A stretch of DNA of 64,000 bases, from the NCBI RefSeq assembly GCF_024298905.1, contig NZ_CP101154.1, forward strand, positions 744,001 through 808,000, given 5' to 3'. Source of the DNA: Natronomonas marina (lineage in GTDB: Archaea > Halobacteriota > Halobacteria > Halobacteriales > Haloarculaceae). Made by a program: the position numbers and the translations under genes. Every line of letters begins with the position of its first letter. The first letter of the stretch is position 1. Under the pieces are notes generated by a model. That model made no database searches, was not told where the DNA came from, and saw nothing but the letters and a program-made list of their open reading frames with translations. Positions 1 to 8,741 of the stretch are shown one piece after another.

Positions 1-253
1 GGCCGGTGGCGAAGTACTCGATACTGCCGTTCTGCTGGTTCTGACTGCCCGGCAGATGGTCGGTCTGTGTCGGAAGGTTGATCGTGAAGTTCACTGCCCC
101 GCTGCTGGTGTTGTACGTCGGTGCGTTCTCGCGTTCGTGCTGGTCGGCCGCGACCGTGCCGGCAAACGCCAGCACCGTCACGCCCCCGACGGCCGACACT
201 GCCAAAACGACCGCCAGAAGCGTCGCCGAAACTCGTTTGTTGCGCCTCTCCAT
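1..253 (-). CDS. Secreted surface protein, N-terminal part (runs off window)
   Basis: Only the first 84 residues are in the window; the 3' end lies to the left of base 1. The protein opens with MERRNKR and a hydrophobic stretch ending near VAADQHE, a good Sec-type signal peptide. The mature part that follows is polar and rich in Asn, Thr and Gln, as in haloarchaeal surface or S-layer-associated proteins. The ATG is the only good start. A TATA-like element (read on the minus strand as ggttatcc, around 280-287) lies at the right distance for a leaderless message. Function is not recognisable from this fragment. Confidence 0.7.
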   Translation of the reverse strand, partial: MERRNKRVSATLLAVVLAVSAVGGVTVLAFAGTVAADQHERENAPTYNTSSGAVNFTINLPTQTDHLPGSQNQQNGSIEYFATG

Positions 254-306
254 ACCGGTCAGTGATTCCCTTCTACTGGATAACCTCTCTGCGGGCAATT
301 TGCCGT

Positions 307-318
307 GGTTTATAAACC
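307..318. promoter_or_regulatory. 12-bp perfect palindrome between divergent genes
   Basis: The sequence ggtttataaacc is a perfect palindrome. It is followed at once by a second aaaccgt, so the half-site is partly repeated. It lies between the leftward secreted-protein gene and the rightward ABC transporter operon. It may be an operator or a TATA-containing promoter core; nothing else in this 191-base gap looks like a gene. Confidence 0.4.
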
Positions 319-444
319 GTAAACCGTGGTTAGGAGGTTCAGTATTAGGACGTGCGGCTCTCGCGTGTCGTCTCTCCCGGGCCGTTCCGAGTCGGCGTGG
401 CCGGTGGCGACTCCGTTTTCCGGCTGGCGCCCCTACGACGCGTA

Positions 445-1527
445 ATGACTGGCCGAAACGCCGGGGACGAACGTGAGCGGCCGACGGAGCGGAACGGCCA
501 CGCCGAGTCGTCGACCGGCCTCGACGTCGAGCCGTTCCCGACGGCGGCGGAGCGGTCGGTGCCCGACCGGGCGACGGACCCGGCCATCGAGGTCGAGGGA
601 CTGACCAAGCGATTCGGCGGGGGCGACGACGCGGTCGTGGCCGTCGACGACGTCTCCTTCGCGGTCGAGACGGGGTCGGTCGTCGGGCTGCTCGGTCCGA
701 ACGGCGCCGGCAAGACCACGCTCATCAAGTCGGTCCTGGGGATGGTGCTGCCCGACGAGGGGACCGTCCGGATTCGGGGCGTCGACGTGGCCGAGCGGCC
801 GCGAGCGGCCTACGCACACGTCGACGCGATGCTGGAGGGTGCGCGCAACGACTACTGGCGGCTGACGGTCCGGGAGAACCTCCGGTACTTCGCAACGGTG
901 GGCGGCGTCGACCCCGACTCCGTGGCCGACCGCCACGACCGCCTGCTGGAGCAACTCGAGTTGACCGAGAAGGCCGACACGCCGGTCCGGGACCTCTCCC
1001 GCGGCATGAAACAGAAGGTGTCGCTGGCGAGCGTCCTCGCTGGCGGCGCCGACGTCGTCTTCCTCGACGAACCGACGCTCGGCCTCGACGTCGAGAGCTC
1101 GCGGACCCTCCAGCGCGAGCTCCGCCGGCTCGTCGAACGCGAAGGCCTCACCGTCTTCGTCAGCAGCCACGACATGGACGTCGTCGAGACGGTCTGTGAT
1201 CGCGTGCTCGTGATGTCCGGGGGTCGCATCGTCGCCGACGACGGCGTCGAGGCGTTGCTCCGCCGCGGGGCGACCGGTCGGGTCGCCGTCACCAGCCCCG
1301 ACCTCGACGACGAGGCGGTCGCCGCCGTCCGCGAGCGGTTCGAGGTCACCGCCGTCGAGACCCGCGACCGCGGCACTCGCATCGAGGTCGCGGCCGCCGG
1401 CGAGGAGCTGTACGCGCTGATGGAGCGGCTGGCGGCGGCGGGCGTGACGCCCGAACGGGTCCGGACCGTCGAGCCGGACCTCGAGGACGTCTTCGTCGGC
1501 CTGACCGGGCAGGGGGAAGACCGATGA
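445..1527 (+). CDS. ABC transporter ATP-binding protein (ABC-2 exporter type)
   Basis: A 360-residue nucleotide-binding subunit of an ABC-2 type exporter. After an unusual acidic, low-complexity N-terminal extension of about 45 residues come the Walker A motif GPNGAGKTT (about residues 84-92), the signature LSRGMKQK and the Walker B segment VVFLDEP. The last 90 residues form the regulatory C-terminal domain seen in CcmA/NatA-type exporters. The start chosen is ATG 445; an in-frame upstream extension to 352 is possible but reads as non-coding. The stop overlaps the permease start (ATGA), so the two subunits are translationally coupled. The substrate (drug, lipid or polysaccharide) cannot be told. 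Confidence 0.9.
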   Translation: MTGRNAGDERERPTERNGHAESSTGLDVEPFPTAAERSVPDRATDPAIEVEGLTKRFGGGDDAVVAVDDVSFAVETGSVVGLLGPNGAGKTTLIKSVLGMVLPDEGTVRIRGVDVAERPRAAYAHVDAMLEGARNDYWRLTVRENLRYFATVGGVDPDSVADRHDRLLEQLELTEKADTPVRDLSRGMKQKVSLASVLAGGADVVFLDEPTLGLDVESSRTLQRELRRLVEREGLTVFVSSHDMDVVETVCDRVLVMSGGRIVADDGVEALLRRGATGRVAVTSPDLDDEAVAAVRERFEVTAVETRDRGTRIEVAAAGEELYALMERLAAAGVTPERVRTVEPDLEDVFVGLTGQGEDR

Positions 1528-2336
1528 GCACCGGACGACCGGAGGGGTCGGCCGACCGACGCGCGGCCGGCTACCGCCACCTCGCGCGGGCCGTCCTCTA
1601 CCGAGAGTACCTGCTGTTCGTCCGGTACCCCGCCAACGCCCTCGGCGGTATCGTCGTCTCGCTTTTCTTCTTCGGCGTGCTGTTCTACGGCGGTCGGATG
1701 CTCGCGGGACAGGCCCTGTCGGACTCCATCGAGGGCATCGTCGTCGGCTACTTCCTGTGGACGCTGTCGGTCGGCGCCTACTCCGCCATCTCCAACGACA
1801 TCGGCAGCGAGGTCCAGTGGGGGACCCTCGAGCGGCATGTGATGACGCCGTTCGGCTTCGCGCCGGTCGCCCTGCTGAAGGGGGCGGCGAAGGTCGTGCG
1901 GACGTTCCTCGTCTCGGCGGTCATCCTGGCGGCGATGCTTCTCATCACCGGCACTTCCCTGGAGTTGCACCTCCTCACGGTCGTCGTCGTGGCGACGCTC
2001 AGCGTCCTCTCGGTTCTGGGGCTGGGCTTCGCCGCGGGCGGCGTCACCGTCCTCTACAAGCGGGTCGGCAACTGGCTGAACCTGCTGCAGTTCGGCTTCG
2101 TCGTCCTCATTTCGGCGCCGGTCCTCGAGGTGCCCTGGATGGCGGTGCTGCCGCTGGCACACGGCAGCGCGCTCCTGCAGCGCGCGATGGTCGACGGCGT
2201 CCGCCTCTGGGAGTTCTCGCCCGCCGACCTCGCGCTGCTCGTCGCCGTCGCCGTCGGCTATCTCGCCGTCGGCTACGCGGTCTTCCAGCTGTCGACCCGC
2301 CGGGCGCGACGGCTCGGCGTCCTCGGGGACTACTGA
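1524..2336 (+). CDS. ABC-2 type transporter permease
   Basis: A 270-residue integral membrane protein with about six hydrophobic segments, for example around residues 40-60, 105-130, 135-165, 175-195 and 235-260. This is the topology of ABC2_membrane permeases. It overlaps the ATPase gene by four bases and is its membrane partner, probably as a homodimer driven by two ATPase copies. The first 20 residues are cytosolic and rich in Arg. Export is inferred from the family; there is no binding-protein gene nearby, which also fits an exporter. Confidence 0.88.
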   Translation: MSTGRPEGSADRRAAGYRHLARAVLYREYLLFVRYPANALGGIVVSLFFFGVLFYGGRMLAGQALSDSIEGIVVGYFLWTLSVGAYSAISNDIGSEVQWGTLERHVMTPFGFAPVALLKGAAKVVRTFLVSAVILAAMLLITGTSLELHLLTVVVVATLSVLSVLGLGFAAGGVTVLYKRVGNWLNLLQFGFVVLISAPVLEVPWMAVLPLAHGSALLQRAMVDGVRLWEFSPADLALLVAVAVGYLAVGYAVFQLSTRRARRLGVLGDY

Positions 2337-2338
2337 CA

Positions 2339-2500
2339 CTACTCGGCGAAAAAGCCCGAGAGGAACGCCGAGACTGCGACCGACAGCGCCACGTCGGTCA
2401 GGTCGTACTCCTCACCCTCCTCGGCGGCCCAGACGGTGATAGCGACGCTGACGAGGAGCGAGACGATGCCGTTGACGGTGTGCTTGCCGAACGAACCCAT
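2339..2500 (-). CDS. Small membrane protein, 53 aa
   Basis: A 53-residue protein starting MGSFGKHTVN and ending SGFFAE. It has two hydrophobic segments (about residues 9-24 and 37-51) joined by a short acidic loop. It converges with the ABC permease, the two stops being 2 bases apart. Codon use is typical of the genome, with strong GC at third positions. Small two-helix proteins of this kind are common hypothetical proteins in haloarchaea; no function can be given. Confidence 0.6.
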   Translation of the reverse strand: MGSFGKHTVNGIVSLLVSVAITVWAAEEGEEYDLTDVALSVAVSAFLSGFFAE

Positions 2501-2710
2501 GCGCGACCGTCGGCCGGCAGCGACAATAGCGTTGGCCTCCCGGCGGTGGTCCTGTTCAGAGAAGCGACGGCTGGCCGACGTGGGGTGCCCTGGTGGACTG
2601 AACGGGCGAGGGCTTTCGAGCCGCTCTCTACTCCGTCTCCGACACCTCTCTGAACACCGCCCCGGCGGTCGCCCGAGTATCCGAAAAACGGGCCGTCAAG
2701 CACGGGGAAC

Positions 2711-2718
2711 GCTTATGT
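2711..2718 (+). promoter_or_regulatory. TATA element of the nuclease lipoprotein gene
   Basis: The octamer gcttatgt is centred about 27 bases before ATG 2742. That is the spacing expected for a leaderless haloarchaeal transcript and supports that start over the in-frame ATG at 2715, which falls inside the element. Confidence 0.5.
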
Positions 2719-2741
2719 CTGTCAGCTCTCTGTGGGGAGCT

Positions 2742-3677
2742 ATGGACCGGCGGGCGTGGCTGTGTCTCGCCCTGCTCGTCTGTGCGAGCGGGTGTGCGGT
2801 CGGCATCGACGACCCGGCGCCCGCCGGGGACGCCGACGTGCCGTCGGCGCTTTCGGACACGGCGGTACAGAGGGTCCACACCGTCACCGTCGCCGACGTC
2901 GTCGACGGCGACACGATGGACGTTCGCTACGAGAACGGGAGCGACGACACCGTCCGACTTCTCGGGGTCGATACGCCGGAGGTCGAAACCGAGACCGACC
3001 CCGCGGAGTTCGAGGGGATACCGGAGACGGCGGCGGGCCGCGAGTGGCTCCGGGAGTGGGGCTACAGGGCCAGCGAGTTCGCCAGGGAGCGCCTCGACGG
3101 CGAGACGGTCCGAATCGTCGTCGATCGGCGGGCGGACGTCCGGGGCTCGTACGGTCGGCTGCTCGTCTACGTCTATCACGACGACGAGAACTTCAACCGG
3201 CTCCTCCTCGAGGAGGGGTACGCCGGACTGTACGACTCGGAGTTCTCGGAGCGGGCCGCCTTCGAGGACAGCGAGACCCGGGCGCGGGCCGACGGCGTCG
3301 GTCTGTGGGGGTTCGGCGGGTCGGCCGCCCGAAACGAGACGGCCAGCAGCCTCGTCGTCGCCCGGGTTCACGCCGACGCCGAAGGTGACGACCACGAGAA
3401 CCTCGGCGACGAGTACGTCGTCTTCGAGAACGCCGGCGAGGAGCCGCTGAACCTGTCGGGCTGGCGCGTCAGCGACGAGGCGGGCCACACCTACGTCTTC
3501 CCGGAGGGGTTCGTCCTCGAGGCGGGCGGCCGGGTGACGCTGTACTCGGGCGACGGGCCGGACACGGCGACGGCGGTGTACTGGAACAGCGACGGCGCCG
3601 TCTGGAACAACGGCGGTGACACGGTCTACGTCAGGTCGGCCGCCGGCGACCGGGTGCTGGCGGATTCCTACGGGTGA
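2742..3677 (+). CDS. Secreted lipoprotein: thermonuclease-like (SNase) domain plus lamin-tail domain
   Basis: A 311-residue protein. The N-terminus has a signal peptide ending in the lipobox CASGC, so it is probably a membrane-anchored extracellular lipoprotein. Residues about 45-195 are a staphylococcal-nuclease fold: DVVDGDTMDVRY, then RLLGVDTPEVE with the catalytic-type Arg and Glu, then RGSYGRLLVYVY, then LLLEEGYA. Residues about 205-311 are a lamin-tail (LTD) domain with DEYVVFENAG, LSGWRVSDEAG and the GGRVTLYSG turn. In other prokaryotes this pairing is found in extracellular nucleases that use DNA as a nutrient or clear it. Phosphodiester cleavage is inferred from the family; the Arg and Glu of the TPE region and the later Arg (RGSYGR) are in place. 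Confidence 0.88.
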   Translation: MDRRAWLCLALLVCASGCAVGIDDPAPAGDADVPSALSDTAVQRVHTVTVADVVDGDTMDVRYENGSDDTVRLLGVDTPEVETETDPAEFEGIPETAAGREWLREWGYRASEFARERLDGETVRIVVDRRADVRGSYGRLLVYVYHDDENFNRLLLEEGYAGLYDSEFSERAAFEDSETRARADGVGLWGFGGSAARNETASSLVVARVHADAEGDDHENLGDEYVVFENAGEEPLNLSGWRVSDEAGHTYVFPEGFVLEAGGRVTLYSGDGPDTATAVYWNSDGAVWNNGGDTVYVRSAAGDRVLADSYG

Positions 3678-3728
3678 GTGGGGTGCTGGCGGATGGTTCC
3701 CCACCCCCGCCGTCGAACGACAGCGCGT

Positions 3729-4409
3729 TCACCCGGCGTCCTCGGCGTCGGTCGTCCGCAGCAGGGCCGACAGCATCTTCGATTCGGCCTTCCGGAGGTG
3801 TTCGTCGACCGTCGAGGGCGCACATCCGAGCGTCTCGGCGAGTTCGCCCTGATTGACCTCCCGCGGGATGTCGTAGTAGCCCATGTCGACTGCGGTTTCG
3901 AACACCTCCCGCTGGCGCTCGGTCAGCATCGACAGCATGTCGCGGGTGCCCGGCGAGTACTTGCCGACCTGCTGGATAGAGACGTTGATCTCCTCGGGAA
4001 TCGCCTTCAGTGCCTCCCGGAGCATGTCGTGGGTGCCGACGATGGTGACCAGAACCCCGCCGCGGTCCGTGAACTCGATGGGCGTGTCGATGATGAGCGC
4101 GTACTTGTAGCACAGCGCCATCAGCGTCCCGGCGGGTTCGCCGGGGTGGACGTGACAGTAGAGGTGGAACGTGTTCTCGGCGTCGACGTCGAGGACGTCG
4201 TAGCTGATGAGCGATTCGTGGTCCGCGACGGCGTCGAGCACCGCGTCCTTGTCGCCCTGCAGGCGGTAGAGAAGCACCCCCGTTCCGTCGCCGAAGGCGT
4301 CGATGTGAAGCAGGGCGTCGCGGTCGACCTCGGCCAGCAGTGCCAACTCGGCGTCGAGGGGATGAATCCCGTTGTGTTTCGGCGTGAGGACGAGGTCGAA
4401 GTATCGCAT
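3729..4409 (-). CDS. HTH-10 family transcriptional regulator (bacterio-opsin-activator type)
   Basis: A 226-residue protein. The N-terminal two thirds form the sensor-like domain common in haloarchaeal Bat-type regulators, starting MRYFDLVLTPKHNGIHPLD. The C-terminal 60 residues are an HTH_10 domain: LTERQREVFETAVDMGYYD, then the helix-turn-helix GELAETLGCAPSTVDEHLR. The domain binds DNA. The effector and targets are unknown; the divergent neighbour is a cupin gene, which could be a target. Length and domain order match the many paralogues in Halobacteria. Confidence 0.85.
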   Translation of the reverse strand: MRYFDLVLTPKHNGIHPLDAELALLAEVDRDALLHIDAFGDGTGVLLYRLQGDKDAVLDAVADHESLISYDVLDVDAENTFHLYCHVHPGEPAGTLMALCYKYALIIDTPIEFTDRGGVLVTIVGTHDMLREALKAIPEEINVSIQQVGKYSPGTRDMLSMLTERQREVFETAVDMGYYDIPREVNQGELAETLGCAPSTVDEHLRKAESKMLSALLRTTDAEDAG

Positions 4410-4496
4410 GGGCTGGGCTTACGGCCATGTATCGGACCGGGGTTGGTAATCGTTTGGGGCTCGTGCCGCCGTCCCCGGACGACAACGCGGAAACTG

Positions 4497-4504
4497 TTTA
4501 TATT
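4497..4504 (+). promoter_or_regulatory. TATA element of the cupin gene
   Basis: The octamer tttatatt sits about 26 bases before ATG 4526 and is one of the clearest TATA boxes in the window. It indicates a leaderless transcript for the cupin gene. Confidence 0.6.
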
Positions 4505-4525
4505 TCCCGCGGGTAGCTGCCGCGC

Positions 4526-5029
4526 ATGCGAAAGGTAGCCGTCGACGAGGTCGACAACGAGCGCAGCCCCCTGGGGGTCCACAGCGTCCGTCGGCCGGTC
4601 TCGGACGCCCTCGGGACCGACCACTTCGCGATGAACTACTTCGAACTGGAACCCGGCGAGTCCTTCTCCGGGGGGCTCCACACCCACCACGACCAGGAGG
4701 AGCTGTTCTACGTCCAGTCGGGAGAGGCGACCTTCGACGTGGCCGACGAGCCCGATTCCTCGGCGACCGAAAGCGTCAGCGTGGACGCGGGCGAGGTCGT
4801 CCGGTTCCCGCCCGGGCAGTTCCAGGAGGGGTACAACGACGCCGACAACGACGAGACGGTGGTCGGGTTCGCCTTCGGCGCGCCCTCCTCGAAGCACGAC
4901 TGGGAGTCCATCGAGTCGGTGCTTCACTGCAGCGAGTGCGGCGAGGAGACCGGACACGGGCTGGCGTTGACCGACGAGAACCGATTCGAGTTCACCTGTG
5001 GGGAGTGCGGCAACGTGGTGTCGTTCTGA
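4526..5029 (+). CDS. Cupin domain protein with C-terminal zinc ribbon
   Basis: A 167-residue protein. Residues about 35-120 are a single cupin barrel with metal-binding motif 1 as LHTHHDQEELFYVQSG and a weaker motif 2. The last 35 residues hold two CxxC pairs (CSECGEETGHG and CGECGNVVSF), a zinc-ribbon arrangement. Cupins bind a metal and act as dioxygenases, isomerases or small-molecule sensors; which applies here is not evident. The joined ribbon suggests protein or nucleic-acid contact. It is transcribed from a strong TATA element and is divergent from the HTH regulator. Confidence 0.8.
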   Translation: MRKVAVDEVDNERSPLGVHSVRRPVSDALGTDHFAMNYFELEPGESFSGGLHTHHDQEELFYVQSGEATFDVADEPDSSATESVSVDAGEVVRFPPGQFQEGYNDADNDETVVGFAFGAPSSKHDWESIESVLHCSECGEETGHGLALTDENRFEFTCGECGNVVSF

Positions 5030-5112
5030 ATCCGACGCGTCGGAACCGCGTCGACGTAATTTTCACACCGAAGGGGAAAGGTATTTGTCTCTCCATATAA
5101 GGGATGTAACAC

Positions 5113-5271
5113 ATGCCACAATGCCGCAACTGTGATGCGTTCGTGACGGAGAACTACGTCCGCGTGTTCGCACCACAGGAGATGTCGACCGTGCGGGTCT
5201 GTCCGAACTGCGAGGACAAGCTCCGGGACGGCGCCGAGGTCCGAGAGGCGCGCTCGACGCGACAGAACTGA
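5113..5271 (+). CDS. Tiny zinc-finger protein, 52 aa
   Basis: A 52-residue protein, MPQCRNCDAFVT followed by a spacer and VCPNCEDKL, so it has two CxxC knuckles about 24 residues apart and a charged C-terminus. This is the CPxCG-type one-domain zinc-finger family that is numerous in haloarchaea (DUF7563-like, from memory). Such proteins act in regulation or protein contacts, but the role of this one is unknown. It follows the cupin by 83 bases and has an AT-rich leader (catataagg). Confidence 0.8.
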   Translation: MPQCRNCDAFVTENYVRVFAPQEMSTVRVCPNCEDKLRDGAEVREARSTRQN

Positions 5272-5326
5272 GTTTCGACACCGCCGGCTCGTCCGGCGAC
5301 ACCTTCTTCCGGCGTTTCCGCCCGGC

Positions 5327-6508
5327 CTACGGTCCCCTCACCGCCGTTCCCTCCTTCGGAGGAGTTTCGAGTGCTTCGAGGAGGTCCGCCTCGGGGACGA
5401 CCGTCGCGTCGGCGGGCGGGTCGGTCCCCTCGACGGCGAAAAGCGGCCGGCTCCGTGCGGCCAGTTCCGCGTTGGCGCCCTCGACCGGCGCCGCCAGCAC
5501 CGTCGCGTCGGCCGTCTCGATCAGGTCGGCGGCGGCCGCGAGTCGGTCCCCGTCGACGGGCCGGAATGGTGGCGCGGCCACCACCTCGCGGGCGACGCTG
5601 CCTGCGGTCGCCAGTGCGGCGTCGCCCTCCGGAAGCACGCCGGCGGTGACCTCGATGCCGGCGTCGACGAGCCGACCGAGGAGGCGGGCGGCCCGCTCGC
5701 CGCCGCCGAGGACGTGGACGCGGCGGCCCTCCGGCGGGGCGTCCGACAGCGGCGTCACCGCCCGCGTCCCGGTCACCGGGTTCGTCGACACCGCGGTCCG
5801 GACGCCGAACGCCGACTCCAGACGGTCGGCCGAAAGCACCGACTCCGGCGGCCCGGTGTCGAGGAGGCGACCCTCCGACAGCAGCGCCACCTCGTCGCAG
5901 AACCGCGCCGCCAGTTCCAGGTCGTGGATGGCCGCGACGACGGTCTTGCCCTCGTCGGCCAGTTCGCGGGCCAGCGCGAGGGTCCGCACCTGGTGGTTGA
6001 TGTCGAGGCTGGCCGTCGGTTCGTCCAGAAGCAGCGCGGGCGTCGACTGGGCCAGCGCCCGCGCGACGAGGACCCGCTGACGCTCGCCGCCGCTCAACCC
6101 CCCGACGGACCGGTCGGCGAACCGTGCGGTGTCGGTCCGTTCGAGGGCCCTCTCGACGGCCTCGTGGTCGGTGTCGTCGGCCGTCCCGAACCGCGAGCGG
6201 TGGGGCGTCCGTCCCATTGCGACGACGTCCCTGACGTCGAAGTCGAAGGCGAGGTGGGTCTCCTGTGGCACCGTCGCGGCCGCGCGGCTGATCTCCCGGG
6301 CCGACAGCGATTCGACCGCCGCACCGTCGAGGGTGACGGTCCCCTCGTCGGCCGGGAGGGCGCCGTTGCAGACGCGCAGAAGCGTCGTCTTCCCGGCGCC
6401 GTTGGGGCCGACCAGCGCCAGGAACTGTCCCTCCCCGACGCTCACGGAGACGTCGGAGAGTACCGTCGCCCCGCCGAGTTCGACGGAGACGCCCTCGACG
6501 GTTATCAC
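5327..6508 (-). CDS. btuD: Corrinoid ABC transporter ATP-binding protein BtuD with C-terminal extension
   Basis: A 393-residue ATPase that powers import of vitamin B12 or cobinamide through BtuC. Walker A is GPNGAGKTT at 34-42, the signature is LSGGERQRV near 138 and Walker B is [12 protein letters not shown]. The canonical subunit ends near residue 250. The remaining 140 residues form an extra Ala-rich Rossmann-like region starting [17 protein letters not shown]. To my recollection other haloarchaeal BtuD proteins are also long, but the role of this domain is not established. The start overlaps the btuC stop by four bases. An iron-siderophore system is the alternative reading. Confidence 0.85.
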   Translation of the reverse strand: MITVEGVSVELGGATVLSDVSVSVGEGQFLALVGPNGAGKTTLLRVCNGALPADEGTVTLDGAAVESLSAREISRAAATVPQETHLAFDFDVRDVVAMGRTPHRSRFGTADDTDHEAVERALERTDTARFADRSVGGLSGGERQRVLVARALAQSTPALLLDEPTASLDINHQVRTLALARELADEGKTVVAAIHDLELAARFCDEVALLSEGRLLDTGPPESVLSADRLESAFGVRTAVSTNPVTGTRAVTPLSDAPPEGRRVHVLGGGERAARLLGRLVDAGIEVTAGVLPEGDAALATAGSVAREVVAAPPFRPVDGDRLAAAADLIETADATVLAAPVEGANAELAARSRPLFAVEGTDPPADATVVPEADLLEALETPPKEGTAVRGP

Positions 6509-7551
6509 AGCGCGTGCACCTCCCGGTTCCGCAGGAGATACAGGAAGAACGGGGCACCGAGCGCCGCGGTGATGATGCCGACGGGCATCTCGGCGGGGCC
6601 CATCCGGGCGACGGTGTCGGTCGCCACGAGGAAGGTCGCGCCCGCCAGCGCGCTCGTCGGCAGGAGGATGCGGTGGTCGGGGCCGACGACCAGACGCATC
6701 ATGTGGGGGACGATGAGGCCGACGAAGCCGATGACGCCGGAGACGGCGACGGCCGCGGCGGTGACGACGCTGGAGGTCGCAAGCAGGATTCGCTTGGTGC
6801 GCTCGACCTCGATACCGAGCGTGTGGGCGTCCTCCTCGCCGAGCAGGAGGACGTTGAGATCTCTCGCGTACGCGAGCAGGACGACGAAAAGCACCGCGAC
6901 GACCGGCAGCGCGACGCGGACGCGACCCCAGGTGCTGTTCTGAAGGTGGCCCATGAGCCAGTAGACGGCCGTCTCCAGGCCGTCGCCGGCGTGCAACAGC
7001 ATGAACGAGATGACGGCGCCGAGGAACGCCTGGACGGCGACGCCGGCCAGGAGGAGCGTGGCGACGGGCGTCCGGCCGCCCTCGGTGGCGACGAGGTAGA
7101 CGCCGAAGGCCGCGATCAACGCGCCGACGAACGCGAAGGCCGGCAGCCCGAACGGGACCGACAGCGGGAAGACGATGAACGCGACGGCACCGACGGCCGC
7201 GCCCGTCGAGACGCCGATGATGGAGGGGTCAGCCATCGGATTCCGGAAAAATCCCTGCATGACCGCGCCCGCCAGCGCCAGCGCGAACCCGACGACGGCC
7301 CCCAGTGCGATGCGCGGCAACCGAATCCGCCCGACGATGGTCTCGGTCGTTTGCGGCACCTCGAAGGAGAATGGTCGAACCCACACCAGACCGGACGCCC
7401 CGACGGACGGCACCGCGAGGTCGTTCAGGACCACCCGGGCGACCGACAGCGGACCGATGTCGGCGTAGCCGAGCGTCGCGCTGCCGAGCGCGACCCCCAC
7501 GAGCAGCCCGGCCAGCCCGGCCGACCACGCGACCGTCCGCCTGAGTACCAT
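6505..7551 (-). CDS. btuC: Corrinoid ABC transporter permease BtuC
   Basis: A 348-residue FecCD/BtuC-family permease with about ten membrane helices. Family marks include [24 protein letters not shown], which is helix 2 region with its Arg-Leu-Pro-Arg start, then [15 protein letters not shown], and the coupling-helix area [17 protein letters not shown]. It pumps the corrinoid with BtuD after capture by BtuF. ATG 7551 is chosen over an upstream TTG at 7560. It is divergent from btuF across a 60-base AT-rich gap and forms an operon with btuD. Confidence 0.88.
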   Translation of the reverse strand: MVLRRTVAWSAGLAGLLVGVALGSATLGYADIGPLSVARVVLNDLAVPSVGASGLVWVRPFSFEVPQTTETIVGRIRLPRIALGAVVGFALALAGAVMQGFFRNPMADPSIIGVSTGAAVGAVAFIVFPLSVPFGLPAFAFVGALIAAFGVYLVATEGGRTPVATLLLAGVAVQAFLGAVISFMLLHAGDGLETAVYWLMGHLQNSTWGRVRVALPVVAVLFVVLLAYARDLNVLLLGEEDAHTLGIEVERTKRILLATSSVVTAAAVAVSGVIGFVGLIVPHMMRLVVGPDHRILLPTSALAGATFLVATDTVARMGPAEMPVGIITAALGAPFFLYLLRNREVHAL

Positions 7552-7611
7552 GATGTGCAAGTTATATTGCTTTAGCCAAATATTTATTGTTCTCGTCGCA
7601 CTGTCCGGGTG
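7552..7611. promoter_or_regulatory. Divergent btuC / btuF promoter region
   Basis: This 60-base AT-rich gap drives both halves of the uptake system. The element atttattgtt near 7582-7591 is about 26 bases before btuF ATG 7612. On the other strand aatatttggc (about 7575-7584) is about 27 bases before btuC ATG 7551. The two TATA boxes overlap, so the two directions should compete or be co-regulated. No riboswitch fold could fit. Confidence 0.5.
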
Positions 7612-8730
7612 ATGCTACGACGCACGCTCGCCGCGACGCTCGCACTGTTCGTGATACTCTCGGCCTCAGTGGCCGCGGTTCCCGCCGCGGGCGCGGCGGT
7701 GCAGGCCGACTCGGACTGTTCGTTCCCCTACACCTCCCAGGACGCGACGGGGACGAACGTCACCGTCGACGGGGAACCGCAGCGAATCGTCGTCCTGCAG
7801 GCCAGCGCCGCCCAGACCGTCTGGGCACTCGACGCGGAGGAGCGCGTCGTCGGCGCGCCCGTGAACCCGACGACGTCGTACCTCGACGGTATCGAGGACA
7901 AGCAGGACGTTCTCCAGTCCGACCAGTTCACGGTCAGCCAGGAGGCCGTCGTCGAACTCGACGCCGACCTCGTGCTGGCGCCGAACGTCATCCCGGACGA
8001 GACGGTCGCCAGCCTCCGTGACGCCAACCAGACCGTCTACAAGTTCGGCTTCGGCACCTCGATGCCGTTCATCGCCGACAAGACGGCCGAGACCGGCCGG
8101 CTCATCGGTGCCTGCGAGGCCGCCGCCGAGACCAACGAGGCGTACAACGCCACGGTCGAGAACGTCAGCGAGGGGACCGACGAGTACGACCCCCCGCGGG
8201 TGATGTACTTCACCGACAACTTCACCGCCGGGAGCGGCACCTTCATCGACTCGCTCATCACGACGGCAGGCGGGACGAACGTCCCCGCGGAGAACGGCGT
8301 CCAGGGATACGGCCAGATAAACCAGGAGGCGCTCGTCGAGTGGAACCCCGAGGTCATCGTCGTCAGCGGCGTCGAGGGCGGCGTCCCCGACACCGACGCG
8401 TACGCGTCGACATTCGCGGTTCAGAACGACCAGGTCGTCACCGTCGACGCCAACTTCGTCAGCCAGCCCGGCCCGAGGGTCGTCGTCGCCCTGCAGACGA
8501 TGGCCGAGGCCTTCGCCGACGCCGAACTGGAGGGGGAGGCGACGCCGACGCCGACCGAGGCCGACGGCTCGATGGACGATGCCGAGAACGACGAGGCGAC
8601 CGAGGGCGGCGACGCGATGGAGGCGACCGCAACCGCTACCGCGGAGTCGACCGACGGTGACGGCGCCGGCTTCGGCGTCGCCGCCGCGCTCGTCGCGCTT
8701 TTGTCGGTCGCGCTTCTGGCCCGCCGGTAA
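7612..8730 (+). CDS. btuF: Corrinoid-binding protein BtuF with archaeosortase-type C-terminal tail
   Basis: A 372-residue secreted solute-binding protein (periplasmic-binding TroA/BtuF fold). An N-terminal signal peptide is followed by [20 protein letters not shown], a BtuF hallmark region, and the two-lobe body to about residue 305. A Thr/Glu/Asp-rich linker then leads to GDGAGFGV, a hydrophobic helix and a final ARR. This is a PGF-CTERM-like sorting tail that should be processed by archaeosortase and lipid-anchored. There is no lipobox. ATG 7612 is preferred over the GTG at 7609 because of TATA spacing. It captures cobalamin or cobinamide for BtuCD. Confidence 0.87.
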   Translation: MLRRTLAATLALFVILSASVAAVPAAGAAVQADSDCSFPYTSQDATGTNVTVDGEPQRIVVLQASAAQTVWALDAEERVVGAPVNPTTSYLDGIEDKQDVLQSDQFTVSQEAVVELDADLVLAPNVIPDETVASLRDANQTVYKFGFGTSMPFIADKTAETGRLIGACEAAAETNEAYNATVENVSEGTDEYDPPRVMYFTDNFTAGSGTFIDSLITTAGGTNVPAENGVQGYGQINQEALVEWNPEVIVVSGVEGGVPDTDAYASTFAVQNDQVVTVDANFVSQPGPRVVVALQTMAEAFADAELEGEATPTPTEADGSMDDAENDEATEGGDAMEATATATAESTDGDGAGFGVAAALVALLSVALLARR

Positions 8731-8741
8731 CCGTAATCGCC

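Noticed and set aside
852-2339. A 495-codon open frame on the minus strand opposite the ABC transporter genes
   Set aside because: It is a by-product of GC-rich third positions on the real genes: composition is Arg/Asp/Gln rich, with no motif. The plus-strand frames contain full ABC motifs.
2566-2655. Inverted repeat gttcagaga / tctctgaac upstream of the nuclease gene
   Set aside because: Arms are only 9 bases and far apart; this can arise by chance and has no further support.
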